The translations under genes and the position numbers were made by a program. Positions 43,410-52,661 of a DNA stretch of 64,000 nucleotides are shown here, piece after piece. A model generated the notes under the pieces. That model was not told where the DNA came from. It ran no database searches and saw only the letters and a list, made by a program, of their open reading frames with translations. The DNA is taken from positions 310,001 through 374,000 of the forward strand of contig CAWDCL010000005.1 in NCBI GenBank assembly GCA_963800865.1, written 5' to 3'. This DNA is from JALOKP01 sp963800865 (GTDB taxonomy: Bacteria; Acidobacteriota; Polarisedimenticolia; J045). Positions within the stretch are counted from its first letter, which is position 1. Every line of letters begins with the position of its first letter.

Positions 43410-43428
43410 CGCCGTCGAGCCGGCGTCA
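43407..43428. terminator. Symmetric hairpin made from two convergent stop codons
   Basis: TGACGCCG (43407-43414) pairs with CGGCGTCA (43421-43428), loop TCGAGC. The first TGA is the stop of the His-rich gene on the + strand and the TCA is the stop of the Crp gene on the - strand, so the two stop codons base-pair with each other. Confidence 0.65.
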
Positions 43429-44115
43429 ACCGAGCCGCCGCGTCCCGGCGGCGAGTTCCGCGAGGGCCGCGCGGTCGGGCAGCAGGTAGCCGCGCGGCCC
43501 GGCGCTCTCGAGCAGCCCCTCGCGCGCGAGGCGGGCGAGGATGCGCGAGAGCGTTTCCGGCATCGTGCCGAGCAGGTTCGCGAGCTGCCCCTTGGCCAGG
43601 TCGAGCTCGACCTGGCCGCTGCCCCCCTGCCGGTCGTCGAGCAGCAGCAGGTAGGCCGCCAGCCGTCCGGGAACCTCGCGCAGCGCCAGCGACTCGACCA
43701 TCTGCGCGAAGCGGCGCAGCCGCCCGGCCAGCTCGCCGAGCAGCTCGAGCGCGAACTCGGGGCTCTGTCGGATCAGCTCGAGCAGCCCGGCGCGCGGGAT
43801 GTACGCCGTGCGGCAGTCCTCGAGCGCCTCGGCGTGCGCCGGGAAGGGCCGGCCCTCGAGGGCCGCCACTTCGCCGAACGGTTCCCCGGGACCCCAGACG
43901 TGGAGGATCTGCTCCTTGCCGTCCGGCGACTGCTTGAAGACCTTGACCCGCCCCTCGACCACGACGTGGAAGCCGGCGCCCGGCTCCCCTTCCGCGAAGA
44001 TCGCCGCCCCGCGCGCGAAGCGGCGGGCGGTCGCGATCCCCGCCACGAGCGCGAGCGTGCGGGGCTCCAGCCCCTCGAAGAGCGCGATCTGCGCCAGGTC
44101 CTCCGGGCGAACCAT
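43426..44115 (-). CDS. Crp/Fnr-family transcription regulator
   Basis: 229 residues. Cyclic-nucleotide-binding fold at about 10-125 (ARRFARGAAIFAEGEPGAGFHVVVEG, GEPFGEVAALEGRPFPAHAEA) and a winged helix with DLAKGQLANLLGTMPETLSRILARLAREGLL as recognition region. The FGEVAAL-GxPFPAxAEA segment resembles the cAMP pocket, but the Arg and Ser/Thr needed for cAMP are not both present, and there are no Fnr-type cysteines, so the signal is unknown. Last of a four-gene - strand run. Confidence 0.9.
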   Translation of the reverse strand: MVRPEDLAQIALFEGLEPRTLALVAGIATARRFARGAAIFAEGEPGAGFHVVVEGRVKVFKQSPDGKEQILHVWGPGEPFGEVAALEGRPFPAHAEALEDCRTAYIPRAGLLELIRQSPEFALELLGELAGRLRRFAQMVESLALREVPGRLAAYLLLLDDRQGGSGQVELDLAKGQLANLLGTMPETLSRILARLAREGLLESAGPRGYLLPDRAALAELAAGTRRLG

Positions 44116-44131
44116 CGCGGCACCCCGAAGG

Positions 44132-44575
44132 TCAGGGCTTCCGGTCGAGTGCCCGCTCGCCGCCCCAGCGGGTAACGATCTCGTCGTCGTAGCGGTCGGC
44201 CGAGAAGATCACGCCCAGCACCGACGCGCGCAGGTCCTCCTTGTCGCACGTCGGCCCGTTGACGCTGTGGTCGATCACGATCTCGCCGTCCTCGTCGACG
44301 CCGAAGGCGCCCCAGAGCGCCTCGGCGTTGCGGGCGAGCATCCAGCGCATCAGGTCGGCGTCGAGCCGCGCCCCGCTGACGACGAAGGCCCGTGTCGTGA
44401 CGATCGCCCCTTCGTCGGTCCAGGGCAGCACGTGAACGTGCGCCACGGCCGAGCCGGCGGCGATCGCAAAGGCCGGTGCGTCGGTGCGATAGACCGCCAG
44501 CTCGCCGAACAGGTCCTCGATGAAGAGGCGAACCCGGTCGTAGACGGCCCGCTGTGTCTCGTTCGCGAACGTCAC
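44132..44575 (-). CDS. YbjN/CesT-like (T3SS-chaperone fold) protein
   Basis: 147 residues, cytosolic. Pattern resembles YbjN / type III chaperone-like proteins: FIEDLFGELAVYRTDAPAFAI, VTTRAFVVSGARLDADLMRWML and DEDGEIVIDHSVNGPTCDKEDLRASV. GTG start chosen with GGAG upstream; 20 bases after the FKBP stop. The family's binding partners are unknown here, and no secretion system is in the window. Confidence 0.7.
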   Translation of the reverse strand: MTFANETQRAVYDRVRLFIEDLFGELAVYRTDAPAFAIAAGSAVAHVHVLPWTDEGAIVTTRAFVVSGARLDADLMRWMLARNAEALWGAFGVDEDGEIVIDHSVNGPTCDKEDLRASVLGVIFSADRYDDEIVTRWGGERALDRKP

Positions 44576-44595
44576 GGGATCTCCTCCGCGGTCTT

Positions 44596-45357
44596 TCAGG
44601 GGGTCCTGGCGGGGGCGTCCGGAGCGGGGGGCATGGCGGGGGCGTCCGGCGCGGAGGCGACGATGTCGAGCAGTTCGAGCTCGAACGTCAGCGTAGCGCC
44701 CGGCTTGATGAGGGGCGGAGCGCCGCGGTCGCCGAACGCGAGGTTCGGCGGGCAGATCAGCCGGGCCTTGCCGCCGACCTTCATCAACTGGACCCCCTCG
44801 ACCCAGCACGCGACCATGCCGTCCAGCTGGTACTCGGCCGGCGTCCCGCGGTCGACCGAGCTGTCGAAGACGGTCCCGTCGGTCGTCGTGCCGTGGTAGT
44901 GGATCCTGATCTTGTCGGTCGGCTTGGGCGACGCGCCGGTGCCGGCCTTCTCCTCGATGTAGACGAGCCCGCTGGCGGTCTTCTTCGCGCCGGGCTGCTG
45001 CGCGGCCTTCTCGAGATAGGCCGCGCCTTCCTTCTTGACGCGCTCGATGACGACCTGCTGCCGCGCCTGCGCCAGCTCCATGATCTTCGGGCCGTAGACC
45101 TTGAGGTCGACCTGCGGCGGCCGGCCGAGCACCGAGTCGGCGACCCCCTTCTGCAGCAGCTCGAGTTCCTGCGGCGAGAGAGAAAAGTCGCCGAGCCGCT
45201 GGCCCATCGCGAGGCCGAGCGCGTAGACGACCTTCTGATCCTCGGTCATGCCGGTGGCGGCGGGAGCGGCGGGTGTTGCGGCCTTGGGGGCGTCCTGGGC
45301 GGACGCGGTCAGGATGGCCGCGAGGGCGGCCGCGAGGGCGACGATCGGAAGGCGCAT
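44596..45357 (-). CDS. Exported FKBP-type peptidyl-prolyl isomerase
   Basis: 253 residues. Signal peptide at 1-20 (IVALAAALAAILTASA), an N-terminal helical dimerisation domain typical of Mip/FkpA (KVVYALGLAMGQRLGDFSLS, ELAQARQQVVIERV), and a FKBP domain with IRIHYHGTTTDGTVFDSSVDRG, VEGVQLMKVGGKARLICPPNLAFGDRG and LTFELELLDI. Periplasmic folding catalyst. AAAGGA upstream of the ATG. A Pro/Ala tail ends the protein. Confidence 0.94.
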   Translation of the reverse strand: MRLPIVALAAALAAILTASAQDAPKAATPAAPAATGMTEDQKVVYALGLAMGQRLGDFSLSPQELELLQKGVADSVLGRPPQVDLKVYGPKIMELAQARQQVVIERVKKEGAAYLEKAAQQPGAKKTASGLVYIEEKAGTGASPKPTDKIRIHYHGTTTDGTVFDSSVDRGTPAEYQLDGMVACWVEGVQLMKVGGKARLICPPNLAFGDRGAPPLIKPGATLTFELELLDIVASAPDAPAMPPAPDAPARTP

Positions 45358-45489
45358 CGGGGAGTCCTTTCGGGCCGGCCGGACGGCCGGCGAAGGCGCC
45401 ATTGGACGCCGAGACGGGCGGGAGGGCAAGGGGCGGGCCCTGCGCCGCGGTCGTCAGCTCCCGGGGGCGTCGCCGGACTGCAATGCCAG

Positions 45490-46092
45490 CTACCCGCCGC
45501 TATAGCACTCGATCGCGGCGACGGCGCTCTTCCGGTAGAGGATCGTGATGCCGTAGCCGCACCCGTCGTGGGCACAGTTCCAGCTCTCCCACAACGCGGA
45601 CGCCGTCTTTCCCGGCGCCTTGACGACGTGGACGAGGTTGCCGTAGGAGGCCCCCTCCGTCTCGCGCTTGCACTTGAGCGGTTCGAGCACGATGCCGTCG
45701 GCCCCGAGCGAGCGCGGCGCGGCGTCGAACGGTCCGCTCAGCTGGTTCCAACCGATGGTGACCTGCTGGATGCCCGCGTCGTTCCCGAGGACCTGGACCG
45801 TCGCGTCGACCTGCTCGGCGCCGACGGCCACGCGAGCCGTCCCCTCGCGACTCAGCGTGAACCCCTGCTGCTGAAGGTACGCCGCAGCCGCCACCGGCTT
45901 CGGGGACTGCCACTTCACCGGAAGGCCGGCCCCGGTGGTCCAGGGGAGACCCCTGGTCTTGACGTTCGCATCTGCCAGGAAGGTCGTGAGGAACACGCTC
46001 AGCTTGACCGGCTGCTGCGCCTCGGCGAATGCCGGGGCCAGTGCGAGGACGCCGGCCACGATCCACGGGAACCAGCCTGGCTTCGACGACAT
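45490..46092 (-). CDS. Secreted protein of unknown function
   Basis: 200 residues. GGAGGTGA precedes the ATG at 46092 by about five bases. Signal peptide ending PAFAEAQ, mature part predominantly beta, with Cys near the C-terminus (CKRETEGASYGN, WNCAHDGCGYGI, AIECYSGG) that could form disulfides. No family recognised. It lies between the giant repeat protein and the FKBP gene on the same strand; the 132-base gap to the FKBP gene contains no recognised element. Confidence 0.7.
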   Translation of the reverse strand: MSSKPGWFPWIVAGVLALAPAFAEAQQPVKLSVFLTTFLADANVKTRGLPWTTGAGLPVKWQSPKPVAAAAYLQQQGFTLSREGTARVAVGAEQVDATVQVLGNDAGIQQVTIGWNQLSGPFDAAPRSLGADGIVLEPLKCKRETEGASYGNLVHVVKAPGKTASALWESWNCAHDGCGYGITILYRKSAVAAIECYSGG

Positions 46093-46173
46093 GGCTTCAC
46101 CTCCCGGGGAGCCGCGCCCTTCGAAGACGCGGCTCCGGGTGTTTCGGGATTGGGCTCGCATCGCTCTTCGACC

Positions 46174-49100
46174 TCAGGGACAGGCCGTACTCGTTCTCTC
46201 CGCGCCGCTGCTCGCGCTGCCGTACGTTCCGATCCCGCAGCCCGCGACCCGTTCCCGGACGACGTACCAGAATCCGCGGTTGGGAGCGGGCGTTGCCGTG
46301 TCGGACGCCGTCGTCCCCGGGATGGCCTGCGCGAGGCAGGACTCGTTGGGGCCCGTTCCCACGGGCAACTGGCGGAGATCGCCCTTCAGGACGTCCCAGG
46401 TTCTCGTGGGCCCGGAGACGCCCGACATCCCAGGCCAGGTCCACCTTGGTCGAGGGGAACGCGAGACCGGTGACCTCCGTCGGGAGCGGGAACGCCGTGA
46501 GGACGAGCGCGGTCGCCCCATAGGTCGCTTTCCAGCCGAGGCACGGAACCGTCGGCAGGTTCAGCGTGTAGGTGCCGGTGTGCGAGGGGTAGGTCATGAT
46601 CGTGAAGCTGTCCCCGGCAGCCGGCACGAACGAGTTGACGAGGCTCACGTTGAGGACTCCCGCGAGCGTGGCGACGCTGCCGGCGCCCGAGACGTTGACG
46701 GTGTCGAATTGCGAGCCGGGTGTCGTCCCGCCGATCTCCACGTTGAAGGCCCCGCCGGGACCCTGCTGGGTGTAGTTCCCCACGAGACTCAACGTGCCCG
46801 GCGACAGCCCCGGAGTGAGAGTCCCCGTCCCCGAGACGATCACCGGGCCGGTGACCGTGCCCGATCCGGCGAGCAGACCGCCCTGGATGGCGATGCTCGA
46901 GGTCGAGGAGAGTGCGCCTCCCGTGAGCCGGGTGACACCGGCCGTCTGCTTGTAGCTCGATCCGCTCACGTTGAGTGTGCCGCTCTGGACGTCCACGGTG
47001 CCGGTGTTGGTGAACGCGATCGAGATCGACGTGGTGCCGGTGCCGGCCGACTTCTTGAAAGTGCCCGAGTTGTTGAAGCTGGTCGCGCCGAGGTAGAAGT
47101 TGACGATCGCGGCGCCGTCGGTCTGGGCATCCCAGGTGCCGGTGTTGTTGATGACCGACCCGGTCCCGGTGCGCATCCCCAGGCCGTTCGCGGAGGTCCA
47201 GTTCGCGGTCGAGGCGTTGTTCAGCGTCCGGTTGCCGTTGATGGCGACCAGCCCGCTGAGGTTGAGCGGTCCGTTGAGCGTCGTCACCCCCGCCCCGGTC
47301 ATCAGCCCCCCCGACCAGTTGAACGTGCCGTTCGCCGTCAGCGCCCCGGTTCCAGCCAGCGTCCCGGCCAGGAACGTGAAGGTCGTGGACGCCGGGATGG
47401 GGAGGGCGCCGTGTTGACGTTCAGGGTGCCGCTGCTGTTGAGCAGGACCGTCCCGGGCCCTGCCACGGTCGTGCCGGCGTTGAGGTCGAAGACCCCGGCG
47501 GCGAACAGCAGGGTCGCCGAGGCCCCCGAGACGTTCAGCGCCGCGGTGCTGCTCCCGTTGGCGCCGAGGCTCAGCGTGCCGCTCTGGACGTCGACGGTGC
47601 CGGTGTTGGAGAACGTGACGGAGATCGAAGTGGTGCCGGTACCGGCTGACTTCCGGAAGGTCCCGGAGTTGTTGAAGTTCGAGGCGCCGAGGTAGTAGTT
47701 GACGATCGCGGCGCCGTCGGTCTGGGCGTCCCAGGTCCCGGTGTTGTTGATGACCGAGCCGGTGCCGGTGCGCATCCCCAGGCCGTTCGCGGAGGTCCAG
47801 TTCGCGGTCGAGGCGTTGTTCAGCGTCCGGTTGCCGTTGATGGCGGTCAGCCCGCTGAGGTTGAACGGACCGTTGACCGTCGTCACCCCGGCCCCGGTCA
47901 TCAGGCCCCCCGACCAGTTGAACGTGCCGTTCGTGGTCAGCGTCCCGGTTCCGGCCAGGGTCCCGGCCAGGAAGGTGAAGGTCGTGCCCGCCGGGATGGG
48001 GACCGCCGCTGTTGACGTTCAGGGTGCCGCTGCTGTTGAGCAGGACCGTCCCGGGTCCCGACACGGTCGTGCCGGCATTGAGGTCGAAGACGCCGGCGGC
48101 GAACAGCAGCGTCGCCGAGGCCCCAGAGACGTTGAGCGCCGCGCTGCTGCTCCCGTTGGCGCCGAGGCTCAGCGTGCCGCTCTGGACGTCGACGGTGCCG
48201 GTGTTGGTGAACGGGATCGGAGATCGACGTGGTGCCGGTGCCGGCCGACTTCTTGAAAGTCCCGGAGTTGTTGAAGGTCGTCGCGCCGAGGTAGTAGTTG
48301 ACGATCGCGGCGCCGTCGGTCTGGGCGTCCCAGGTGCCGGTGTTGTTGATGACCGACCCGGACCCGGTGCGCATCCCCAGGCCGTTCGCGGAGGTCCAGT
48401 TCGCAGTCGAGGCGTTGTTCAGCGTCCGGCTGCCGTTGATGGCGACCAGCCCGCTCAGGTTGAACGGACCGTTGACCGTCGTCACCCCCGCCCCGGTCAT
48501 CAGGCCCCCCGACCAGTTGAACGTGCCGTTCGTGGTCAGCGTCCCGGTTCCGCCCAGCGTCCCGGCCAGGAAGGTGAAGGTCGTGGCCGCGGGGATGGAG
48601 AGGCCGCTGTTGACGTTCAGGGTGCCGCTGCTGTTGAGCAGGACCGTCCCGGGTCCCGTCACGGTCGTGCCGGCGTTGAGGTCGAAGACGCCGGCGGCGA
48701 ACAGCAGCGTCGCCGAGGCCCCCGAGACGTTCAGCGCCGCGCTGCTGCTCCCGTTGGCGCCCAGGCTCAGCGTGCCGCTCTGGACGTCGACGGTGCCGGT
48801 GTTGGTGAACGGGATGGAGATCGACGAGGTGCCGGTGCCGGCCGACTTCTTGAAGGTGCCCGGAGTTGTTGAAGCTGGTCGCGCCGAGGTAGTAGTTGAC
48901 GATCGCGGCGCCGTCGGTCTGGGCGTCCCAGGTTCCGGTGTTGTTGATGACCGACCCGGACCCGGTGCGCATCCCCAGGCCGTTCGCGGAGGTCCAGTTC
49001 GCAGTCGAGGCGTTGTTCAGCGTCCGGTTGCCGTTGATGGCGACCAGCCCGCTCAGGTTGAACGGACCGTTGACCGTCGTCACCCCTGCCCCGGTCATCA

Positions 49101-51529
49101 GGCCCCCCGACCAGTTGAACGTGCCGTTCGAGGTCAGCGTCCCGGTCCCGGCCAGGGTACCGGCCAGGAACGTGAGGGTCGTGGCCGCCGGGATGGTGAC
49201 CGCCGTGTTGACGTTCAGGGTGCCGCTGCTGTTGAGCAGGACCGTCCCGGGTCCCGTCACGGTCGTGCCGGCGTTGAGGTCGAAGACGCCGGCGGCGAAC
49301 AGCAGGGTCGCCGAGGCCCCCGAGACGTTCAGCGCCGCGGTGCTGCTCCCGTTGGCGCCCAGGCTCAGCGTGCCGCTCTGGACGTCCACGGTGCCGGTGT
49401 TGGTGAACAGGATGGTGATCGACGAAGTGCCGGTGCCCGCCGACTTCCTGAAGGTCCCGGAATTGTTGAACGTGGTGGCGCCGCCGTAGTAGTTGACGAT
49501 CGCGGCGCCGTCGGTCTGGGCGTCCCAGGTCCCGGTGTTGTTGATGATCGACCCGGACCCGGTGCGCATCCCGAGGCCGTTCGCGGAGGTCCAGTTCGCG
49601 GTCGAGGCGTTGTTGAGCGTCCGGTTGGCGTTGATGGCGACCAGCCCGCTGAGGTTGAACGGACCGTTGACCGTCGTCACCCCTGCCCCGGTCATCAGCC
49701 CCCCGGACCAGTTGTAGGTCCCGTTGATGATCAGGCTCCCGTTGCCGGCGATCGTCCCGCCGCTCTGTCTAAGGATGCCGTTGGCGTTGACCGTGGACGG
49801 CGCGTTCAGCGTGAGGGTCGGGGACGCGATGGCGAGCGTCTGGGTCCCGCTGCCGCCGCCCAGGTTGAGACTGTTCACGGTGGCGTTGACGTCGAGCGTC
49901 ACGGTGAAGGTGGTGTTGGATCCGTTCGCGCCGATGACGACGTCGTCCCCCGCGGCCGGCAGCTGGGCCGGGCTCCAGTTCGCGGCGTTGTTCCAGTTCC
50001 CGGTGCCGGCGTTCCAGCTGATGACCAGCGCCGGCGCATCCACGGGCGGCGAGAACTCGGACGAGTTGCCGCCCGGATCGGTCGCCGTCGCCGTCACGCT
50101 GTCCCTCGATTGGATCCCCTGCGGCAGGCGGAGCAGGAAGCCGGCCCGGCCGTCCGCGCCGGTGGTCACTTCCGCGGCGGCCAGGAGCCGGTCCCCTTCG
50201 GAGCGGAGAAGGAGTTCCCGTCGCGGGTCGGTCGATCCGGCGCGTGGAACGAGGGGATGCGAGCTCGTGGCGAAGAGCTCGACCCGGTAGCGTGACCGAT
50301 GGGTTCCCTTCGAGGACTCCCTCGACCACGGCCTCGGCCGCCTGGCCCGCGCGCGCCGGCGGGAACGCGACGGACGTCAGGGTGGGTGGCTTCTGAAAGA
50401 GGTTCGGCCCGGTGCCGGGCTCTCGCCGGGAGTCGGGCGCTTCCGCTTCGAGGGCGATCCCCTCTGCGCCGTTGCGGACGATCCGATTGCCGAGGACGGC
50501 GTTCCCGGTCGACCTCGCCCCGGAGATCCGCACGCCGCTCCCGTCGTTGCCCGCGATCACGTTCCGCGCGCAAGGAACGGATCCACCGATCACGTTGCCC
50601 GGGGAGTCGACGATCGCGACGCCGCTTCCCGCGTTCGATGGTCCGCTCGTCGGCTCGCCGCTGCCGCCGCCGAGGACGTTCCCCTCGACGAGATTGGTTC
50701 CGCCCCCCTCGATCCGGATGCCGTCACCGGTGAAGCCGTGGATCCGGAGCCCCCGGATCGTGCTCGAGCCGGCCCGCAGCAGCAGCCCGTGCGCGGGTTG
50801 GCTCAACCGGCTGCCGTCCAGCTCCACCTCGGGGATCGGATCGCTCCCGTTCGGGAGAGCGGCCGGCCCGGCCTCGCGCGGGAGAGTGGCGTCGATCACC
50901 ACCGGGTCGGTGATCGCGGGCAGGGCCGCCAGCAGGGCGATCGAGTGGGGACCCGGACCCGGGATCTCGAAACGGATGAGGTCGGGGCCGTCCTGGTTGC
51001 CGGTCGCGTTGGCATCGAGGATGGCCTGCGTGAGGGAGCCGGGACCGGAGTCGCTGGTGTTGGTCACGAAGAACGTCCGCCGGGCCGCAGCGTCCGTCGA
51101 CTTCGGCGGCGCCTCCCCGGCGCTCGAGCGCGCGGCCGGTGCGCTCTCGCCTCGCGCGGCGAGCCCGGCGCCGATGAGGACGCCACCCCGCGGGGCCGGC
51201 GTGTACCACACGTCCCAGGCGACGGCGTCGCCGCATCGATCCAGGTGCCAGCGCTCCTGCCAGGGGCCCGCGGCTCCTGCCTCACGCGACGGCGAAGCGG
51301 CGGCCGGCGGCCGGATCAGCTCAGCCTTCACGAGCGTCCGACTCCCGCACCCCGGGGCCGCGGCGGCATCCAGCTCCAGGAGCAGCGTCGTGGTGTCCCG
51401 CTGCAGTTGCTCCGGCGCGACGGACTCACCGGGAATCTCCGCGGCGACCGGGAGCGCGAGGGCGAGCAGGATCGAGAAGACGGCGGCGGCGGCGCGGCTC
51501 GCGTCGTGTCGGGCATGGGCGGACCTCAT
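46174..51529 (-). CDS. Giant secreted beta-solenoid protein with 199-residue repeats (six frame breaks)
   Basis: Reads as one gene of 1,782 residues once frame breaks at about 50290, 48858, 48225, 48003, 47404 and 46430 are bridged; 5,356 bases minus the seven extra gives exactly 1,783 codons. Order: signal peptide (ILLALALPVAA); a right-handed beta-helix module (TNTSDSGPGSLTQAILDAN, GLRIHGFTGDGIRIEGGG, NVIAGNDGSGVRISG); a short Ig-like part; about five 199-residue repeats rich in Gly/Ser/Thr/Asn (NNTGTWDAQTDGA, NWSGGLMTGAGVTT); a stalk ending LTPGLSPGTLSLVGNYTQ; and a C-terminal fibronectin-like Cys domain (WDVLKGDLRQLPV, CGIGTYG, ending ACP). No autotransporter barrel or sortase signal seen. 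Likely adhesin or surface/matrix protein. ATG follows GGGAGA. Confidence 0.85.
46930..49750 (-). repeat. 597-base tandem repeats, about 4.5-5 copies
   Basis: The anchor ACGATCGCGGCGCCGTCGGT (+ strand) recurs at 47103, 47702, 48301, 48899 and 49496, spacings 599, 599, 598, 597. The intact unit is 597 bases (199 codons); the surplus bases coincide exactly with the frame breaks at 47404 (two), 48003, 48225 and 48858. Copies are nearly identical at DNA level, implying recent duplication or gene conversion. Confidence 0.92.
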
Positions 51530-51588
51530 GGCGTTCTCCCTGGGCCGGTGGCGGCTCCCGGTGCTGCGACTCGAAGTGGACTGGACCG

Positions 51589-51903
51589 CTACGCGGCGCG
51601 GGCCAGCGATGTGAACTCGCCGTACCCTTCCTCGACGGCCTTGAGGTTCTTCACGCCCCGGCCGCGCATCCACCAGCCGAGGATCAGCATCGGGATCCCG
51701 ATGAAGGACATGAGGATCGTGATCGTCAGCATCGCGCCGAGGACCATCACGTAGACGCCCACGTACTTGGGGAACTTGGCGAGCGAGACGAGGTTCGCCT
51801 TCTGCGTGTGGATGATGTCGGGATCGCGCGAGCCGGTCGACTTCAGGTACCCGATGACCGACGACTTGTCGAGCTTGAGGAACGGACTCCGTTCGATCTG
51901 CAT
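51589..51903 (-). CDS. Small membrane protein of unknown function
   Basis: 104 residues. AAAGGAG lies eight bases before the ATG at 51903. A charged N-terminus (FLKLDKSSVIGYLKSTGSRD) precedes one long or two short membrane segments (VYVMVLGAMLTITILMSFIGIPMLILGWW within about 50-80) and a basic tail MRGRGVKNL. No family recognised. Sits between the ECF sigma gene (divergent) and the giant secreted protein (59 bases downstream, same strand). Confidence 0.7.
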   Translation of the reverse strand: MQIERSPFLKLDKSSVIGYLKSTGSRDPDIIHTQKANLVSLAKFPKYVGVYVMVLGAMLTITILMSFIGIPMLILGWWMRGRGVKNLKAVEEGYGEFTSLARAA

Positions 51904-52060
51904 GGCGTGGCTCCTTTCACCTCCGCATTGCGAGATCGGGCCGTGGAATCCGTCACCACCGCGCTCGGAACCGCGAGCGAAATCAGCTTGGAGGGGCGTC
52001 GCGGAGCGTGCTAACTTACACCCGCGACTCGGTAATTGCGGTCCGCGGCGGGGGCCCGGC

Positions 52061-52618
52061 ATGGAATACGGGCTGGGTGACAAACTGCTAAGTGACGACA
52101 CGGGCAGCAGGCAGGCCCTGGATGACCTGTTCTGCCTGACCTACGCGGAGCTGCGCCGCCTCGCCTCCAGCATCCGTCGCCACGACGCCCGGGCCACGAT
52201 CAATCCGACCGCGCTCGTCAACGAGGCCTGGCTCAAGCTCGCCCGCTCGCCGCAGCTCGGCTCGGTCACGCCCCTGCACTTCAAGCGGATCGCAGCGCGA
52301 GCGATGCGCCAGGTGCTGGTCGAAGCGGCCCGGCGCCGGAATTCCGACAAGCGCGGCGGCGGGCTCGCCCTGGCGACCCTGGACGAGGCGTTCGAACCGG
52401 CCACGACCGGTGGCGATCACCTGCTGGCGCTGGACGCGGCGCTCGACGAGCTGGCCCGCCTCGACCCGCGCCAGGCGGCCGTGGTCGAGAGCCGCTTCTT
52501 CGGCGGGCTCGACGTCACCGAGACCGCGCAGGCGCTCTCGGTTTCCGAAGCCACCGTCCTTCGCGACTGGCGCGCTGCTCGCGCCTGGCTCGCGCAGCAG
52601 CTGCGCCGAGCGCACTGA
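52061..52618 (+). CDS. ECF-type RNA polymerase sigma factor (TIGR02999-like)
   Basis: 185 residues. Region 2 reads LFCLTYAELRRLASSIRR with the characteristic NPTALVNEAWLKL; region 4 is LARLDPRQAAVVESRFFGGLDVTETAQALSVSEATVLRDWRAARAWL. This is the subgroup with HDARATINPTALV seen in Acidobacteria and Planctomycetes, often beside Ser/Thr kinases instead of anti-sigma genes, as here. A kinase-TPR gene follows 43 bases downstream; regulation by phosphorylation is likely but unproven. A -10-like TAACTT at about 52013 lies in the divergent gap 51904-52060. Confidence 0.9.
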   Translation: MEYGLGDKLLSDDTGSRQALDDLFCLTYAELRRLASSIRRHDARATINPTALVNEAWLKLARSPQLGSVTPLHFKRIAARAMRQVLVEAARRRNSDKRGGGLALATLDEAFEPATTGGDHLLALDAALDELARLDPRQAAVVESRFFGGLDVTETAQALSVSEATVLRDWRAARAWLAQQLRRAH

Positions 52619-52661
52619 CGGGCGCGAGGGGCCGCCCTGCCGCGGCGCCGGGGACCTGCCG

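Noticed and set aside
46930..49750. CRISPR-like periodic repeats
   Set aside because: The period is 597 bases, units are coding and contiguous, and there are no short repeat-spacer units or cas genes.
47100..50295. Series of + strand open frames beginning MTIAAPSVWASQ that recur every 597 bases
   Set aside because: They are antisense images of the repeat gene; the - strand frame has signal peptide, solenoid pattern and a C-terminal domain, while the + frames only echo the repeat period.
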